A stretch of DNA of 64,000 bases from Klebsiella pneumoniae (GCA_945872365.1 CAMBZJ010000016.1:1-64000), one strand, 5' to 3'; shown: positions 1-10,377, counted from the stretch's first letter. Program-made: numbers and translations. Notes: a model not told the origin generated them from the letters alone.

Positions 1-11
1 AGCACGGTCGT

Positions 12-263
12 TCAGCGGACGGGCTCGGCGAAATGGCCGTTGGCGGCTTCGTCGACCGGGTGCGCGGCGGGAGCGGCTGCCCGCAGCGCCACTAGGCCCT
101 CGATCGCGCGACGGGCGAGTTTGCTCGGCTTCGCGTGGCCGTTTTCCCAGCGGTTCACCGTCGAAAAGGTGACTGCCACGGCATGGGCGAACTCCTCCTG
201 GGTGAGCCCCAGTCTCTTGCGCAGGCTGCGGATCTCGTCGCCGGACATCTCTTCCTTGAACAT
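12..263 (-). CDS. XRE-family helix-turn-helix transcriptional regulator (start trimmed to MFKEEMSGDEIRSLRKRLGLTQEEFAHAV...)
   Basis: HTH_3-like sequence LRKRLGLTQEEFAHAVAVTFSTVNRWENGHAKPS; the longer ORF N-terminus is low-complexity. Confidence 0.8.
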   Translation of the reverse strand: MFKEEMSGDEIRSLRKRLGLTQEEFAHAVAVTFSTVNRWENGHAKPSKLARRAIEGLVALRAAAPAAHPVDEAANGHFAEPVR

Positions 264-508
264 GGCTCCCTCTCTCCCCTCGGCACCCGGAAGGGCGCAT
301 CCTCGTCTGTGTTCCAGAAGGTTCATCGGCAGGACAGCGGGATCGGTATAGTCCCCTGCCGGGACCGCCCTGTCGGCCCCCGCACATCCCCCGCTGTGGC
401 GGATGCCGCCCGCGCCCCCGCCCGGCCGGGCCGCGGGCTGTCCCCGGCCCCATCCCCCGCCCCATCCCCCGCCTTGCCTGCTCACCGCGGTCGGCTACCG
501 TTTGCCGC

Positions 509-1630
509 ATGGCGACCGCCCGAGAAATTCTCGAAGCACTCCGGCAGGTGAAATACCCCGGTTTTTCGCGCGATATCGTCTCCTTCGGCGTCGTGCGCGA
601 CGTCGAGGTGGGGGGACTCGCGACCACGATCACGATCGCGCCACCCGCCGACGCACCGGACCTGGCCGAGAAGATCCGCGCCGAGGTGGAGCGGGTCGTG
701 GCCGCGCTTCCCGGTTGCGGCCCGGTGACGCTGCGCAGCGAGAGTGCGCCGCCGCCGGGACGCTCGGCCGGCCCGGCTCCGACCGCCACGGGCGGGGCAG
801 GCAACGGGCCGGCGACGGCGGCGGCCCGACCGCGCGGCCCCCAGCCGATCCCCGGCGTGCGCCACGCGATCGCCGTCGCGAGCGGCAAGGGCGGCGTGGG
901 GAAGTCCACCGTGGCCGCCAACCTCGCGATGGCGCTGCGCGAGCACGGCTCGGTGGGGCTCCTCGACGCCGACGTCTACGGCCCGAGCGCCACCATCATG
1001 TTCGGCGTCGAGGACGTGGAGCCGCACGTGACGGCCGAGCGACGCATCACCCCGATCGAGGTCGAAGGCATCCGCATGATCTCGATGGGATCCTTCATCG
1101 AGCGCGACAAGCCGGTCATCTGGCGCGGCCCGATGGTGACCAAGCTGGTGAGCGAGTTCCTGTACAACGTCGAGTGGGGAGAACTCGACTTCCTCGTGCT
1201 CGACCTGCCGCCCGGGACCGGCGACGTCCAGCTCACGCTCTCGCAGCAACTCGCGATGAGCGGCGGCGTCATCGTGACCACCCCGCAGGACGTTGCCCTC
1301 GCCGACGTGCGGCGCGGCGTGCGCATGTTCCGCCAGGTGAACGTCCCGGTCCTCGGGGTCGTCGAGAACATGAGCGGTTGGACTTGCGGCTCCTGCGGGC
1401 ATTCCGAAGACCTGTTCGGCCGACGCGGCGGCGAGGCCATGGCCGCGGAACTCGGCATACCGTTCCTCGGCGCGATCCCGATCGCGCGCGACCTGCGGGA
1501 GGCGGCCGACGCCGGCCGCCCGATCGTCGCCGCGAACCCGCAGCACCCGATGTCGACCGGGTTCCGCGAGATCGCCGCCGCCGTGGTGCGCGCGGCAGAA
1601 CTGCGCGACGACCTCCGCGTCACCTCCTGA
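509..1630 (+). CDS. apbC: Mrp/NBP35-family Fe-S cluster carrier P-loop ATPase with N-terminal DUF59/MIP18 domain
   Basis: Deviant Walker A VASGKGGVGKSTVAANLA, DLPPGTGD, CxxC (TCGSCG), N-terminal DUF59-like region. Confidence 0.95.
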   Translation: MATAREILEALRQVKYPGFSRDIVSFGVVRDVEVGGLATTITIAPPADAPDLAEKIRAEVERVVAALPGCGPVTLRSESAPPPGRSAGPAPTATGGAGNGPATAAARPRGPQPIPGVRHAIAVASGKGGVGKSTVAANLAMALREHGSVGLLDADVYGPSATIMFGVEDVEPHVTAERRITPIEVEGIRMISMGSFIERDKPVIWRGPMVTKLVSEFLYNVEWGELDFLVLDLPPGTGDVQLTLSQQLAMSGGVIVTTPQDVALADVRRGVRMFRQVNVPVLGVVENMSGWTCGSCGHSEDLFGRRGGEAMAAELGIPFLGAIPIARDLREAADAGRPIVAANPQHPMSTGFREIAAAVVRAAELRDDLRVTS

Positions 1631-1660
1631 GCGGCGGCCTAAGGCGCCCGGAACGACGAC

Positions 1661-1688
1661 GGGGCGCCCGGCCGTGGCCGGGCGCCCC
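1661..1688. terminator. GC-rich hairpin between convergent genes (candidate bidirectional terminator)
   Basis: GGGGCGCCCGGCC-GT-GGCCGGGCGCCCC perfect inverted repeat between the mrp and DUF1329 stop codons. Confidence 0.55.
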
Positions 1689-1727
1689 GCGAATTCGCCG
1701 CCGCCCTCGTCGACGGTCCGGGCGATC

Positions 1728-3014
1728 TCAGTCCGACAGCCGCGAAAGCGCCCGCAGAGAAAAGTAGTCCGGACTGAAAGCACGCTCGACGAACTGGCTC
1801 GAGTAGCGGCCGCCGAGCGCGGCACGGTCGGTCTTGTCGTTCACGCCCATCACCATGTTCGGGGTGGTCGCGCCGAAGGTACCGTCCTCGGTCTTCGACC
1901 AGTGGTAGCCGCACATGGCGGTGTAGAAGTACTCGCCCGCGCGGTTGTGCACGTTCTTCCAGTAGATCCGGTTCATGTCCTTGTCGACGTACATGATCAC
2001 CTTGCCGAAATTGTAGTAGGGGTCGGTCGACTCGCCCTCGAGGATCCACACCGGACGCGGAACGAACACCAGATTCTCGGTGATCTGCCAAGGCGCACCC
2101 TTCGAGCCGGGCGTCTCGTAACCGCCCTTCAGGTAGGGGATCGGCACATCGAAGCGCGTCGGGCTGCCGGTCGGCTTCATCGTGAAGGCGCTCGGTCCGA
2201 CGATCGGGGCCAGCACCTCGGACTCGCCGGTCAGCTTCCACTTGTAGTACTCGACCTTGCCCGCGTAGCAGTTCAGGTCGTCGGAGAAGATGTCGAGGCC
2301 CGCGACGGGATCAGACCTCGAGGCCGCGTTCACGCGCCGCGAGCGGCGGGTCTGCGGCACGTAGGCCCAGATGTTGTCCTGCGACGTCCAGTCGTTGATC
2401 TGCTGGCCGAGGATGTTTACGCCTTCGGCGTCGGCCGGCTCCATCGCGTGCGACAGCGTGGTGCCACGGAGGTTCTCCGGATTCTCCTTCGCCGGCTCGG
2501 TACGCCCCATGAAGGCGTTCGAGTGCAGCCACATCTTGATGCGGCGGAACTCGCCGTTGCGGTCGATGCCGTTGAGCGTGAACGTGGCGCCGATGCCCTC
2601 GCCGAGCTGGTTGGCGAGATAGAAGTTCCAGGCCACCTTGCAGCCGGCGAGCGGATCCTTCGGATCGATCTTCGGAAACGGCTTGCCGAAGACGTGGCCC
2701 GGCACCTTGCCGGTCGCCTTGTCCTTCAGGCCGCAGGTCGCGGGATCGAGGTCGTACTTGCCCTCGTTTGCCTCCGACGCGGCCCAGTACTTGGCCGTGA
2801 AGTTCTCCTTGAACTTCGCGTTGTCGACCGGGACGACCTTCATCTGGTAGTCGCCGGCCTTCACGCGCTTCAGGACAGGTTCGGGCAGCAGCTTCTCGGC
2901 TTTCTGCCAGTTCGACGAGTCGAGAACGTACTCCCCTTCGCCGTCGGCGGCGGCGATTCCGCTCGAGAGCAGAACGCACGCTGCGGCAAGGAGCCATCGG
3001 TGGGTCATTCGCAT
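1728..3014 (-). CDS. DUF1329-family outer-membrane/lipoprotein-sorting-like protein
   Basis: Signal peptide (MTHRWLLAAACVLLSSGIAAA) and a DUF1329-like body (KVEYYKWKL, YVDKDMNRIYWKN). Confidence 0.8.
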   Translation of the reverse strand: MRMTHRWLLAAACVLLSSGIAAADGEGEYVLDSSNWQKAEKLLPEPVLKRVKAGDYQMKVVPVDNAKFKENFTAKYWAASEANEGKYDLDPATCGLKDKATGKVPGHVFGKPFPKIDPKDPLAGCKVAWNFYLANQLGEGIGATFTLNGIDRNGEFRRIKMWLHSNAFMGRTEPAKENPENLRGTTLSHAMEPADAEGVNILGQQINDWTSQDNIWAYVPQTRRSRRVNAASRSDPVAGLDIFSDDLNCYAGKVEYYKWKLTGESEVLAPIVGPSAFTMKPTGSPTRFDVPIPYLKGGYETPGSKGAPWQITENLVFVPRPVWILEGESTDPYYNFGKVIMYVDKDMNRIYWKNVHNRAGEYFYTAMCGYHWSKTEDGTFGATTPNMVMGVNDKTDRAALGGRYSSQFVERAFSPDYFSLRALSRLSD

Positions 3015-3079
3015 CTGGAAATCCTCCTAAAGGGTGCCGGAACCGAAGGTCCGATTGAATCCCGATTCCGGGGCTGTCG

Positions 3080-3706
3080 TCAACGATCCGGCCCGGGCGA
3101 ACCGGAATTCTCCGGGGCCTCCGGGACCCGGCGCAGTTCGCCGAGGAGTTTGTCCCACTCCCAGAGCAGCACCGACCCGACCATCTCGATCTCCGGGCTC
3201 GCGCCTCGCCTGACGTAGAGGGCGGTAAGCGGCGGATTGCGGTCCCCGATCGCCACCCGCACCTCCGGGTCGAGTCCGAGAGTGAAGGTTCCACGCGGTT
3301 CGGCAAGGCCGAAAGCGGCAAGATCGGGATCGACGAACTGCGTCAATCGCCCGAGGCCCGCCAAGGTACCGAGGAAACCCTCGACGAGTTCGCCGTCCAC
3401 CGGTCTCGACGGCGATCCCGGGACGGAGAGGGTCCACACGCCCCCGAGGCGCTCGAAGCGGCCGGCCCGCCCCTCGCCGGAGACGTCGATCGAGCGGACC
3501 TCCGACGCCACGAAATCGACCAGCGGCGATTCGGGCTGCGAGGCGGGGCTGGCGAGCCGCCGGGAAACCGAAACCCAGGTGGCCGGTGCGAGCAGGGCGA
3601 CCAAGGCCGCGAGGAGAGCAAGCCGACGCCACGGCAGGGGTTCGTCCACCGGCGCGAGGGCCAACGGAGGCGGCGTCACCGACCGCTCCGCAGGCGGCGG
3701 CGCCAC
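3080..3706 (-). CDS. DUF4340-like membrane-anchored protein of a Gld-type ABC transporter cluster
   Basis: N-terminal TM, VxxFVASEVRSIDV / RxxGxWTL pattern; position directly after a GldG-like gene. Confidence 0.7.
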   Translation of the reverse strand: MAPPPAERSVTPPPLALAPVDEPLPWRRLALLAALVALLAPATWVSVSRRLASPASQPESPLVDFVASEVRSIDVSGEGRAGRFERLGGVWTLSVPGSPSRPVDGELVEGFLGTLAGLGRLTQFVDPDLAAFGLAEPRGTFTLGLDPEVRVAIGDRNPPLTALYVRRGASPEIEMVGSVLLWEWDKLLGELRRVPEAPENSGSPGPDR

Positions 3707-5139
3707 CCGAGATAGGCTCCGATCGCGAGCACGATCGCCGGGAAGAGCACGACGCCGGTCCAGAAGAGGATGCGGGCCTGAGCCGCCGTCAAGTACAGTT
3801 GCGAAAACGTGCCCCCCGGAGCCGACGCGCCGCGGGTCGCGATGAGCGCCTCGGTGCGGGCCGCGAGGTGGGCGAGGTTCACGAAGAAGTCGCGGTTGCC
3901 GAGCGAACCGAAGTAGAGGTTGGTCGCGAACTCCGCGTCGCCGACGACGAGGATCGACCCGTCCTCCCGCCCCGCGGGCGTGCTGCCCGCCGGCGTCGCT
4001 GCGGGCGACGGTCCCGCGGGCACCGCTCCCACCTGCAGCGCGGCGCCTGCGCCCGGGGCGGCGGTGGCGCGGCCGAGGCGTGCGACGGCCGCAACCGGGA
4101 CCGGCCCCCGGCGGTCGATGCCTTCGCGGAAGACCGGCGGATGCCCCTCGCCACTCACTCGCTCGACGTCGCTCCAGGTGTCGCTGCCGGTGAAGGCGAA
4201 CGGAGCCAGGCGGACGTCGGGTTCCTGCGGCGCCACCACCTCGACCGATTGCGCGAGCGGCAGGAGCGCGGGCGGTGCACCGGTGTAGGGCATCACCTCC
4301 TCGTTGAACAGGGCCACCTGTGGTGCAAAGGCGTCGGCGAAGAAGAGCCGATTGCGCTCGTCGACCACCAGGTCGTTGCCGCAGACGAGTCCGAAACGCG
4401 CGAGCAGAGCCGCCACGCGCGGCGGTACGCCGGCTTCGAGCAGGAACAGGCTGCCGCCGCCCGCACGCAGGTACGCGACCACCGCCGCGACCTCACCCTC
4501 GGTGAAGTCGCCGGTCGGGTTTGCGACGACCAGGAGCGAGGTTTCCCCCGGGATTCCCCCGCGCAGGTCCTGCGAACGCTCGACGCGGAAGTTCTCGGTT
4601 TCGAGCGCCTTGGCGGCGAGCGAGAGCCCGCTGCGCGGATCGGCGTCGCCCGGGTCGTGCTCTCCGTGGCCGACCGCGAACAGGACGACCCGCTCGCGCC
4701 CCTCGACGAGCCGGATCAACTGGGTCGTGAGGTCCGCCTCCTCGACCCGCACTCCCTTGAGTCGCCGCCCGTAGCCCTCGAGGATCGCGGTGTCGTAGTT
4801 GACGGCACCGAGCCGGTCGGCGAGCAGCGGACTGCGGTCGAGATCGTACATCTTGTAGCGGAAGTGCGGCGATTGGTCGCCGAAGCGGCGCAGCAACTCG
4901 CGGATCTGCCGCACCCGTCCCTGGTCCTGGCTGTTGTAGAAGACGGTGACGTCCACGTCCTCGGACAGCCGGGCGGCGACGCGCTGCGCCGGGTCCGACA
5001 GCGTGTGCTCCCGCGTCGGGGTGAGGTCGAAGTTCACGTTGTGCGCCCAGGCGAGCGCCAGCAGCAGCGCCGCGGCCAGCGCCGCGAGCCCGAGCTCCGC
5101 GGCGAGAGCCGCGACCTGCCGCAGCGTCGCGCGCGACAT
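3676..5139 (-). CDS. GldG-like ABC transporter auxiliary/substrate-domain protein (start trimmed to MSRATLRQVAAL...)
   Basis: N-terminal TM, LTPTREHTLSDPAQRV, long periplasmic domain, C-terminal TM; start overlaps the permease stop. Confidence 0.85.
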   Translation of the reverse strand: MSRATLRQVAALAAELGLAALAAALLLALAWAHNVNFDLTPTREHTLSDPAQRVAARLSEDVDVTVFYNSQDQGRVRQIRELLRRFGDQSPHFRYKMYDLDRSPLLADRLGAVNYDTAILEGYGRRLKGVRVEEADLTTQLIRLVEGRERVVLFAVGHGEHDPGDADPRSGLSLAAKALETENFRVERSQDLRGGIPGETSLLVVANPTGDFTEGEVAAVVAYLRAGGGSLFLLEAGVPPRVAALLARFGLVCGNDLVVDERNRLFFADAFAPQVALFNEEVMPYTGAPPALLPLAQSVEVVAPQEPDVRLAPFAFTGSDTWSDVERVSGEGHPPVFREGIDRRGPVPVAAVARLGRATAAPGAGAALQVGAVPAGPSPAATPAGSTPAGREDGSILVVGDAEFATNLYFGSLGNRDFFVNLAHLAARTEALIATRGASAPGGTFSQLYLTAAQARILFWTGVVLFPAIVLAIGAYLGWRRRLRSGR

Positions 5140-5882
5140 CAGTCGACGCCGCGCCAAGAGCGGGTCTGCAACGAGCGCAGGGCCGCAAAGAGGAAGAAGG
5201 CCGTGAACAGGAGGAAGTACGCCACGTGCACGGTCTGTATCGTGCCGACCGCGAAGTCGTAGTAGTGGTCGAAGAGCGAGAAGAGCAGCAGGACCCGGAT
5301 CAGCCGTTCGTTGCCCGCCGCTTCGTTCCAGGTCATGAACCAGAAGAAGACGAGCAGGCCGTAGGTGAGCATCGCGGCGACGACCTGGTTCTCGGTGAGC
5401 GTCGAGGCGGCGAGCCCGCAGGCGACGAAGGCCGTACCCAGCAGGAGGAGCCCCAGCAGGCCCGCTGCGGGCGGCCCGAGGTCGAACGGGTGGAAGATGC
5501 GGAAGACCGCGAGCGGCAGCATCGCGCACACGATCAGGACGAGCACGAAGACCCAGGCGGCGAGGAACTTGCCGAGCACGAGTTGCACGTCGCGCACCGG
5601 AAACGTCCAGAGGAGTTCCATCGTCCCTAGCTTCCGCTCCTCGGAGAAGAGCCGCATCGTCACCAGCGGGACGACGAGCAGGGTCGCGAGCCGGAAGTCG
5701 ATGAACACGAAGCGCCAGAGGCCGGTCGCGAGGACCTGTGCGCCGAAGGTCACGAAGAAGGCGACGTCGGTGTAGAAGAACCAGCCGGTGAGCACGAGGT
5801 AGACCGCGAGCAGGATCCAGGCGATCGGCGAGCCGAAGATCGCGGCCAACTCGCGCCGGGCGATGGCTCTAATCGCGCGCAT
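5139..5882 (-). CDS. ABC transporter permease, GldF-like (ABC-2 type)
   Basis: Six-TM ABC-2 pattern, ARRELAAIFGSPIAWILLAVY, LFSEERKLGTMELLWTFPV. Confidence 0.9.
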   Translation of the reverse strand: MRAIRAIARRELAAIFGSPIAWILLAVYLVLTGWFFYTDVAFFVTFGAQVLATGLWRFVFIDFRLATLLVVPLVTMRLFSEERKLGTMELLWTFPVRDVQLVLGKFLAAWVFVLVLIVCAMLPLAVFRIFHPFDLGPPAAGLLGLLLLGTAFVACGLAASTLTENQVVAAMLTYGLLVFFWFMTWNEAAGNERLIRVLLLFSLFDHYYDFAVGTIQTVHVAYFLLFTAFFLFAALRSLQTRSWRGVD

Positions 5883-6870
5883 GGATCTCCCCTCCGGGGG
5901 CCCCGTCCGGCGCGCCGCGGTCGCCCTTGCCGACGAGCGCGAGGAAGATCTCTTCGAGGCTCATCGGACGAGCGTGGATCTCGACCAGACCGAGTCCCGC
6001 GCCCACCACGGCCGCCGCGATCTCGCGCCGCGGGTCGACCGCCTGCGGCGAGCGCACCAGCCAGTCGATGCCATCGGGGCCGCGCTCCGCGACCACGGCC
6101 CCGGTGACGCCGGGCACGCCGAGCAGCGCCGCGCGCGCCGTCTCTTCGGCGCCCGCGACCCGGACGAAGGTCTCGCGGTGCTCGCGCAGCCGTCCCTCGA
6201 GCCGGTGCGGCTCGTCGACCGCCAGGATGCGACCGCGATTCATGACCATCACCCGCGAGCAGGTGCTCTCGACCTCGGACAGGATGTGGGTCGAAAGGAT
6301 GACGGTCCGCTCGGCACCGAGCCCGTGGACGAGTTGCCGGATTTCCGAGACCTGCTCCGGGTCGAGCCCGGAGGTGGGCTCGTCGAGGATGAGAACAGGT
6401 GGATCGCCGAGGAGCGCCTGTGCGATGCCCACGCGCTGGCGGTAGCCCTTGGAGAGATCGGCGATGCGACGGCGCGCGACCGGGCCGATCGCGGTCGCGT
6501 CCATTGCGCGTGCGACCGCAGAGCGCACCGCAGAGCGATCGACCCGCTTCATTTCAGCGACGAAGTCGAGGTAGCCCGAGACGTCCATGTCGCCGTAGAG
6601 AGCGGTGCGCTCGGGGAGGTAGCCGATCGCCTGGCGGGCCGCGAGCGGATCGCGCGCGACGTCGTGTCCGGCGACGAACGCCCGGCCCGACGAGGGCGGG
6701 AACACCCCCGTGAGCATGCGCATCGTGGTACTTTTCCCGGCCCCGTTGGGGCCGAGAAAACCCACCACCTCGCCACGGCCGACCTCGAAGGAGACATCGT
6801 CCACGGCTACAGTCGTGCCGAACTTCTTGCCGAGGCGTTCGACACGGATCGCCGGGACGGAGTCGTCCAT
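5869..6870 (-). CDS. ABC transporter ATP-binding protein, GldA-like
   Basis: Walker A GPNGAGKSTT, signature LSKGYRQRVGIAQAL, Walker B VLILDEPTSGLDP. Confidence 0.95.
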   Translation of the reverse strand: MDDSVPAIRVERLGKKFGTTVAVDDVSFEVGRGEVVGFLGPNGAGKSTTMRMLTGVFPPSSGRAFVAGHDVARDPLAARQAIGYLPERTALYGDMDVSGYLDFVAEMKRVDRSAVRSAVARAMDATAIGPVARRRIADLSKGYRQRVGIAQALLGDPPVLILDEPTSGLDPEQVSEIRQLVHGLGAERTVILSTHILSEVESTCSRVMVMNRGRILAVDEPHRLEGRLREHRETFVRVAGAEETARAALLGVPGVTGAVVAERGPDGIDWLVRSPQAVDPRREIAAAVVGAGLGLVEIHARPMSLEEIFLALVGKGDRGAPDGAPGGEIHARD

Positions 6871-6886
6871 CAGGGTGCGCCGCGCG

Positions 6887-9319
6887 TCAGTGCTTGGATG
6901 CCGTGGCCGCTCCGCCCACGTGCGGCGGCGGCGGCGACTTGCCTTCGGCGGCGAGGCGGGCGCGCGCCTCGTCGCGGACCTTCAGCAGGAACTTGGGCCG
7001 GATGATCTTCACGAGAGCCGGCACGACGATCAGGCCGCCGAAGGTGTTCAGGATCATGAGGAGCGCGAGTAGCACGCCCATCTGCGCCTGAAACTTGAGC
7101 GAGGAGAAGAACCAGAAGATCGTACCCGCAAACATGGTCGTCGCGGTGAAAATGATCGCCTTGCCGGTCGTCGCCGTCGCGTAGTCGACGGCATCGTCCA
7201 CGTCGCGGCCCTCGTGAAAGCAATCCATGATCCGGCTGAAGTGGTAAATGCCATAGTCGACCCCGACGCCGGCGCCCGCGGCCGCGACCGGCAACGAGTT
7301 CACGTTCAAGTCGATGCCGAAGATCACCATGACCGCCTCGCAGATGAACTGCGAGAAAATGACGGGGATCATCAGGATGAGAGTCCCCATCCACGTCCCG
7401 TAGGTCAGGTAGAGACAGAAAGCGACGACCGAGAAGACGAGGAGCAGATTCGTCCAGTAGCTGCTCTCCACTTTTTCGTTCACGGCCGCGAGGATGCCGA
7501 ACATGCCGCCGGCGAGGCGGAAGGAGAGGTTCTCGGACTCGTACTTCTTCGCGAGCGCCTTTGCCTTCTCGATCGCGTTATTGATGATCCGATTCGAGTG
7601 GCCGCGGAACAACGTGACCACCGTGCCGTACTGGTAGGAGGGGTCCACGAAGCGGTCAAGATCGCCCGCCTGTCCGCTCTGGGTGAAGGTGTAGAAGAGC
7701 TGGGCGATGTTCTTCGGGTTCTCCGGGATGTAGCCCCACTTGGGGTCGCCCTCGTGGTAGAGCTTCGCGAGCTGCTTCACGATGTTGACGATCGAGACCG
7801 AGAGGGCCGCGCCCTCCACCTGCTCCATCTCCTCGCCGAATTCCTCCATCGCCTGGAGCGGGGCCTCGGTCTTGATCTGGTCGGGCGCCTTCGTGTCGGC
7901 GATCGCGATCAGCTGGTTGGCACCAAGGAAGTGCGCGTTCAGGTAGTCGTAGGCCTTGTTGTAGGGGTGGTCGGCGAAGAGCAGCGCCGCGCCCGGCGTC
8001 ATGTCGCCCACCTTCAACTGGCGGCCGAGGATGAACGAGCCGACGCCGAGGAAGAGCGTGAGCAGCACGACCGCCCAGCGCCGCCAGCCTTCGCTGGCCC
8101 AGATCACCGCGTCGGTGAGCGAGTTGTAGATCTTGTCGGATAGCCGGACCTTCTCGTTCCCGGTCGGCCGCGGTGGCGGCTCGATGTAGGCGAGGATGAT
8201 CGGGTGCAACGTGACGACGCTGATGAAGATCGAGAGGATCCAGAAGGAGGCGAAGAGAGCCACCTTCTGGATGAGGGGAATCGGCGCGACCGCGACGAGC
8301 AGGATGCCGAGGCCGTCGGTGATGATCGACGCCATCGCCGGTGCAAAGAGGTTGCCGTACGAGGTCTTGATCGCCTCGTCCTTGTCCTGCAACCGGTAGA
8401 ATTCCTCGTGGTAGCGCTCCATCGACTGGACGGAGTGACTGAGGGCCCGGGCGGTCAGGAAGATCGGCACGACCAGCACGAGCGGGTCGAGGTTGAAGCC
8501 GAGCAGCGTTCCGAAGGCGAGCCCCCAGACCGTCGAGAGGAGACCCGAGAAGATCGGCACCCAGACGCCCGTCCAGGTGCGGAAGTAGAACCAGAGGAGC
8601 ACGCTCAGCGACACGAATGTGAGCACGAAGACGCGCAGTACCTGTGGCGCGTAACTCATGACCGACGAGAACAGGTACGGGAAGCCCGTGATCATGATCT
8701 CGTGGTTGGCGTCGTCCTCCTTCGCCTTGATGTCGGCAAGTCGCTGATTCAGGTAGTTGAAGTCGAGCTTTTCCTCCCAGAACCCGGCCGAGACGAGCGC
8801 CGCCGTGTCGTCCTCGGCGACGTACACGCCGTGGATGCCCTTGGTCGCGTAGACGGCGAACTTGACCCGGTCGGCGTCCTCCTGCGCCTGCGGGACGCCC
8901 GGGTAGAAGACCTCGCGGATCTGGATCGAACCGCGGAAGGTGTTGATGCTCTTCATCTTCGGCGAGGCGATCGACAGCACCTGGTAGGGCACCACACCCT
9001 TGGTCTGGATGATCTCGCGGGTGATACGGTCCACCTTCTGCAGCGTCTCGGGGTTGTAGACGTCCTTGTACTTGCCTTCGGGCTTTACGCGAACCATGAC
9101 CTGCAGCACGTTCGCCGAGCCGAACATGCGGCGGAACTCGTTGTAGATCTTGATGTAGGGATGCTGCTTCGGATAGAAATCGAAGAAGTCGGTGTTGAGC
9201 CGCATGTCCTTCAGCGAGTACGCGAAGAACAATGTGATGATCGCGATGCCGATCGCCACCGCTCGCTTGTACTTGAGCAGGAACGACAGGTAGGCGTCGA
9301 TGACTTTCTGCGGAATCAT
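6887..9319 (-). CDS. RND/MMPL-superfamily transporter (start trimmed to MIPQKVIDAYLSF...)
   Basis: About 810 aa, two sets of RND TM helices, large periplasmic loops, MMPL-type GVGVDYGIYHF. Confidence 0.9.
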   Translation of the reverse strand: MIPQKVIDAYLSFLLKYKRAVAIGIAIITLFFAYSLKDMRLNTDFFDFYPKQHPYIKIYNEFRRMFGSANVLQVMVRVKPEGKYKDVYNPETLQKVDRITREIIQTKGVVPYQVLSIASPKMKSINTFRGSIQIREVFYPGVPQAQEDADRVKFAVYATKGIHGVYVAEDDTAALVSAGFWEEKLDFNYLNQRLADIKAKEDDANHEIMITGFPYLFSSVMSYAPQVLRVFVLTFVSLSVLLWFYFRTWTGVWVPIFSGLLSTVWGLAFGTLLGFNLDPLVLVVPIFLTARALSHSVQSMERYHEEFYRLQDKDEAIKTSYGNLFAPAMASIITDGLGILLVAVAPIPLIQKVALFASFWILSIFISVVTLHPIILAYIEPPPRPTGNEKVRLSDKIYNSLTDAVIWASEGWRRWAVVLLTLFLGVGSFILGRQLKVGDMTPGAALLFADHPYNKAYDYLNAHFLGANQLIAIADTKAPDQIKTEAPLQAMEEFGEEMEQVEGAALSVSIVNIVKQLAKLYHEGDPKWGYIPENPKNIAQLFYTFTQSGQAGDLDRFVDPSYQYGTVVTLFRGHSNRIINNAIEKAKALAKKYESENLSFRLAGGMFGILAAVNEKVESSYWTNLLLVFSVVAFCLYLTYGTWMGTLILMIPVIFSQFICEAVMVIFGIDLNVNSLPVAAAGAGVGVDYGIYHFSRIMDCFHEGRDVDDAVDYATATTGKAIIFTATTMFAGTIFWFFSSLKFQAQMGVLLALLMILNTFGGLIVVPALVKIIRPKFLLKVRDEARARLAAEGKSPPPPHVGGAATASKH

Positions 9320-10377
9320 GGGTGTCCTTCCGAGTGTCCCGCGGTCTTCGTGCCCGGGTTCAGCAACACGGCGTCCTGTCCGTTGATCGCGTAGATCTTG
9401 CCCGACCCCCCGACGACGAGTCCGTGATCCCCGCGCAGGCCGATGCCGCGGAACCACTCGGACCAGACCTCTTTGGGCGTGGGGAAGTTCTTCCAGGTCT
9501 GGCCACCATCGTTGCTGGCGAGGATCATTCCCTGGTTGCCGGCGATCCAGGCGTTGCGGCCGGAGGCGGCGACTTCGTAGAGCGCCCTGTCCTGTACCGG
9601 CGCCGGAACCGGCTTCCAGGCGGCGCCGCCGTCCTCGGTCCTCAGGATCACGCTATCCATGCCGACCGCGATTCCATGCTGCGCGTCCGAGAAGCCGATG
9701 CCGAAGAGCGTCGTCTCCAAGCCGGACGACTGCTGCTTCCAGGTGGCGCCGCCGTCCTCGGTCTTGAGGATGGTGCCCCACTCGCCCGAGAGCCAGCCGT
9801 TGCGCTCGTCGGCGAAGGAAAGCCCGTAGAGCAGGGCGTCGTTGGACATGACGCCCTGGTCCTCGGCCGCGGCGGGGAGCTTGAAGTCCGCCGGAAGGGG
9901 AACCTCCGTCCAGGTGCTCCCGCCGTCGGCGGTGTGAACGATGATCCCGAAGTCGCCGACCGCGGTGCCGTTCTGCGGGGTGGTGAACACCACCTTGAAC
10001 AGGTTGCGCTTCGCGGGGGTCTGCTGAGCCTTCCAGGTGTTTCCGCCATCGGAGGTCGCGAAGATGGCCCCCGAGGTCGACGACACCCACGCGTGCTGGT
10101 CGTCCGGGCAGGAAATGCTGAACACCGGCCGCTTGCCGGCGACTTCCTGGGGTGTCCAGGTCTTGCCAGCGTCGGCAGTCCGATAGACGCGACCGAGGTC
10201 GCCGACCACCCAGCCCACCTGTGCACTCGGCGCGCAGGCACCGAAGAGGCCGAGCCGGATCTCGTGGACGGGAACGGCCTGCTCGGCCGAAGCGGTGCGC
10301 GACGACATGGCGCTCGCGAAGACGAGCACGGCCGTCAGGCGGGCGTACATGGCCCTCATGAAGAGGTGTCCTTTCAT
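9316..10377 (-). CDS. Secreted YCF48/BNR-repeat beta-propeller protein
   Basis: Signal peptide; repeated TxDGGxTW motifs (TADAGKTW, TSDGGNTW, TADGGSTW, TEDGGATW, SNDGGQTW). Confidence 0.88.
   Translation of the reverse strand: MKGHLFMRAMYARLTAVLVFASAMSSRTASAEQAVPVHEIRLGLFGACAPSAQVGWVVGDLGRVYRTADAGKTWTPQEVAGKRPVFSISCPDDQHAWVSSTSGAIFATSDGGNTWKAQQTPAKRNLFKVVFTTPQNGTAVGDFGIIVHTADGGSTWTEVPLPADFKLPAAAEDQGVMSNDALLYGLSFADERNGWLSGEWGTILKTEDGGATWKQQSSGLETTLFGIGFSDAQHGIAVGMDSVILRTEDGGAAWKPVPAPVQDRALYEVAASGRNAWIAGNQGMILASNDGGQTWKNFPTPKEVWSEWFRGIGLRGDHGLVVGGSGKIYAINGQDAVLLNPGTKTAGHSEGHP

Noticed and set aside
9316-10377. Internal direct repeats in the YCF48 gene as a DNA repeat element
   Set aside because: Explained by the repeated TxDGGxTW blades of the beta-propeller protein.
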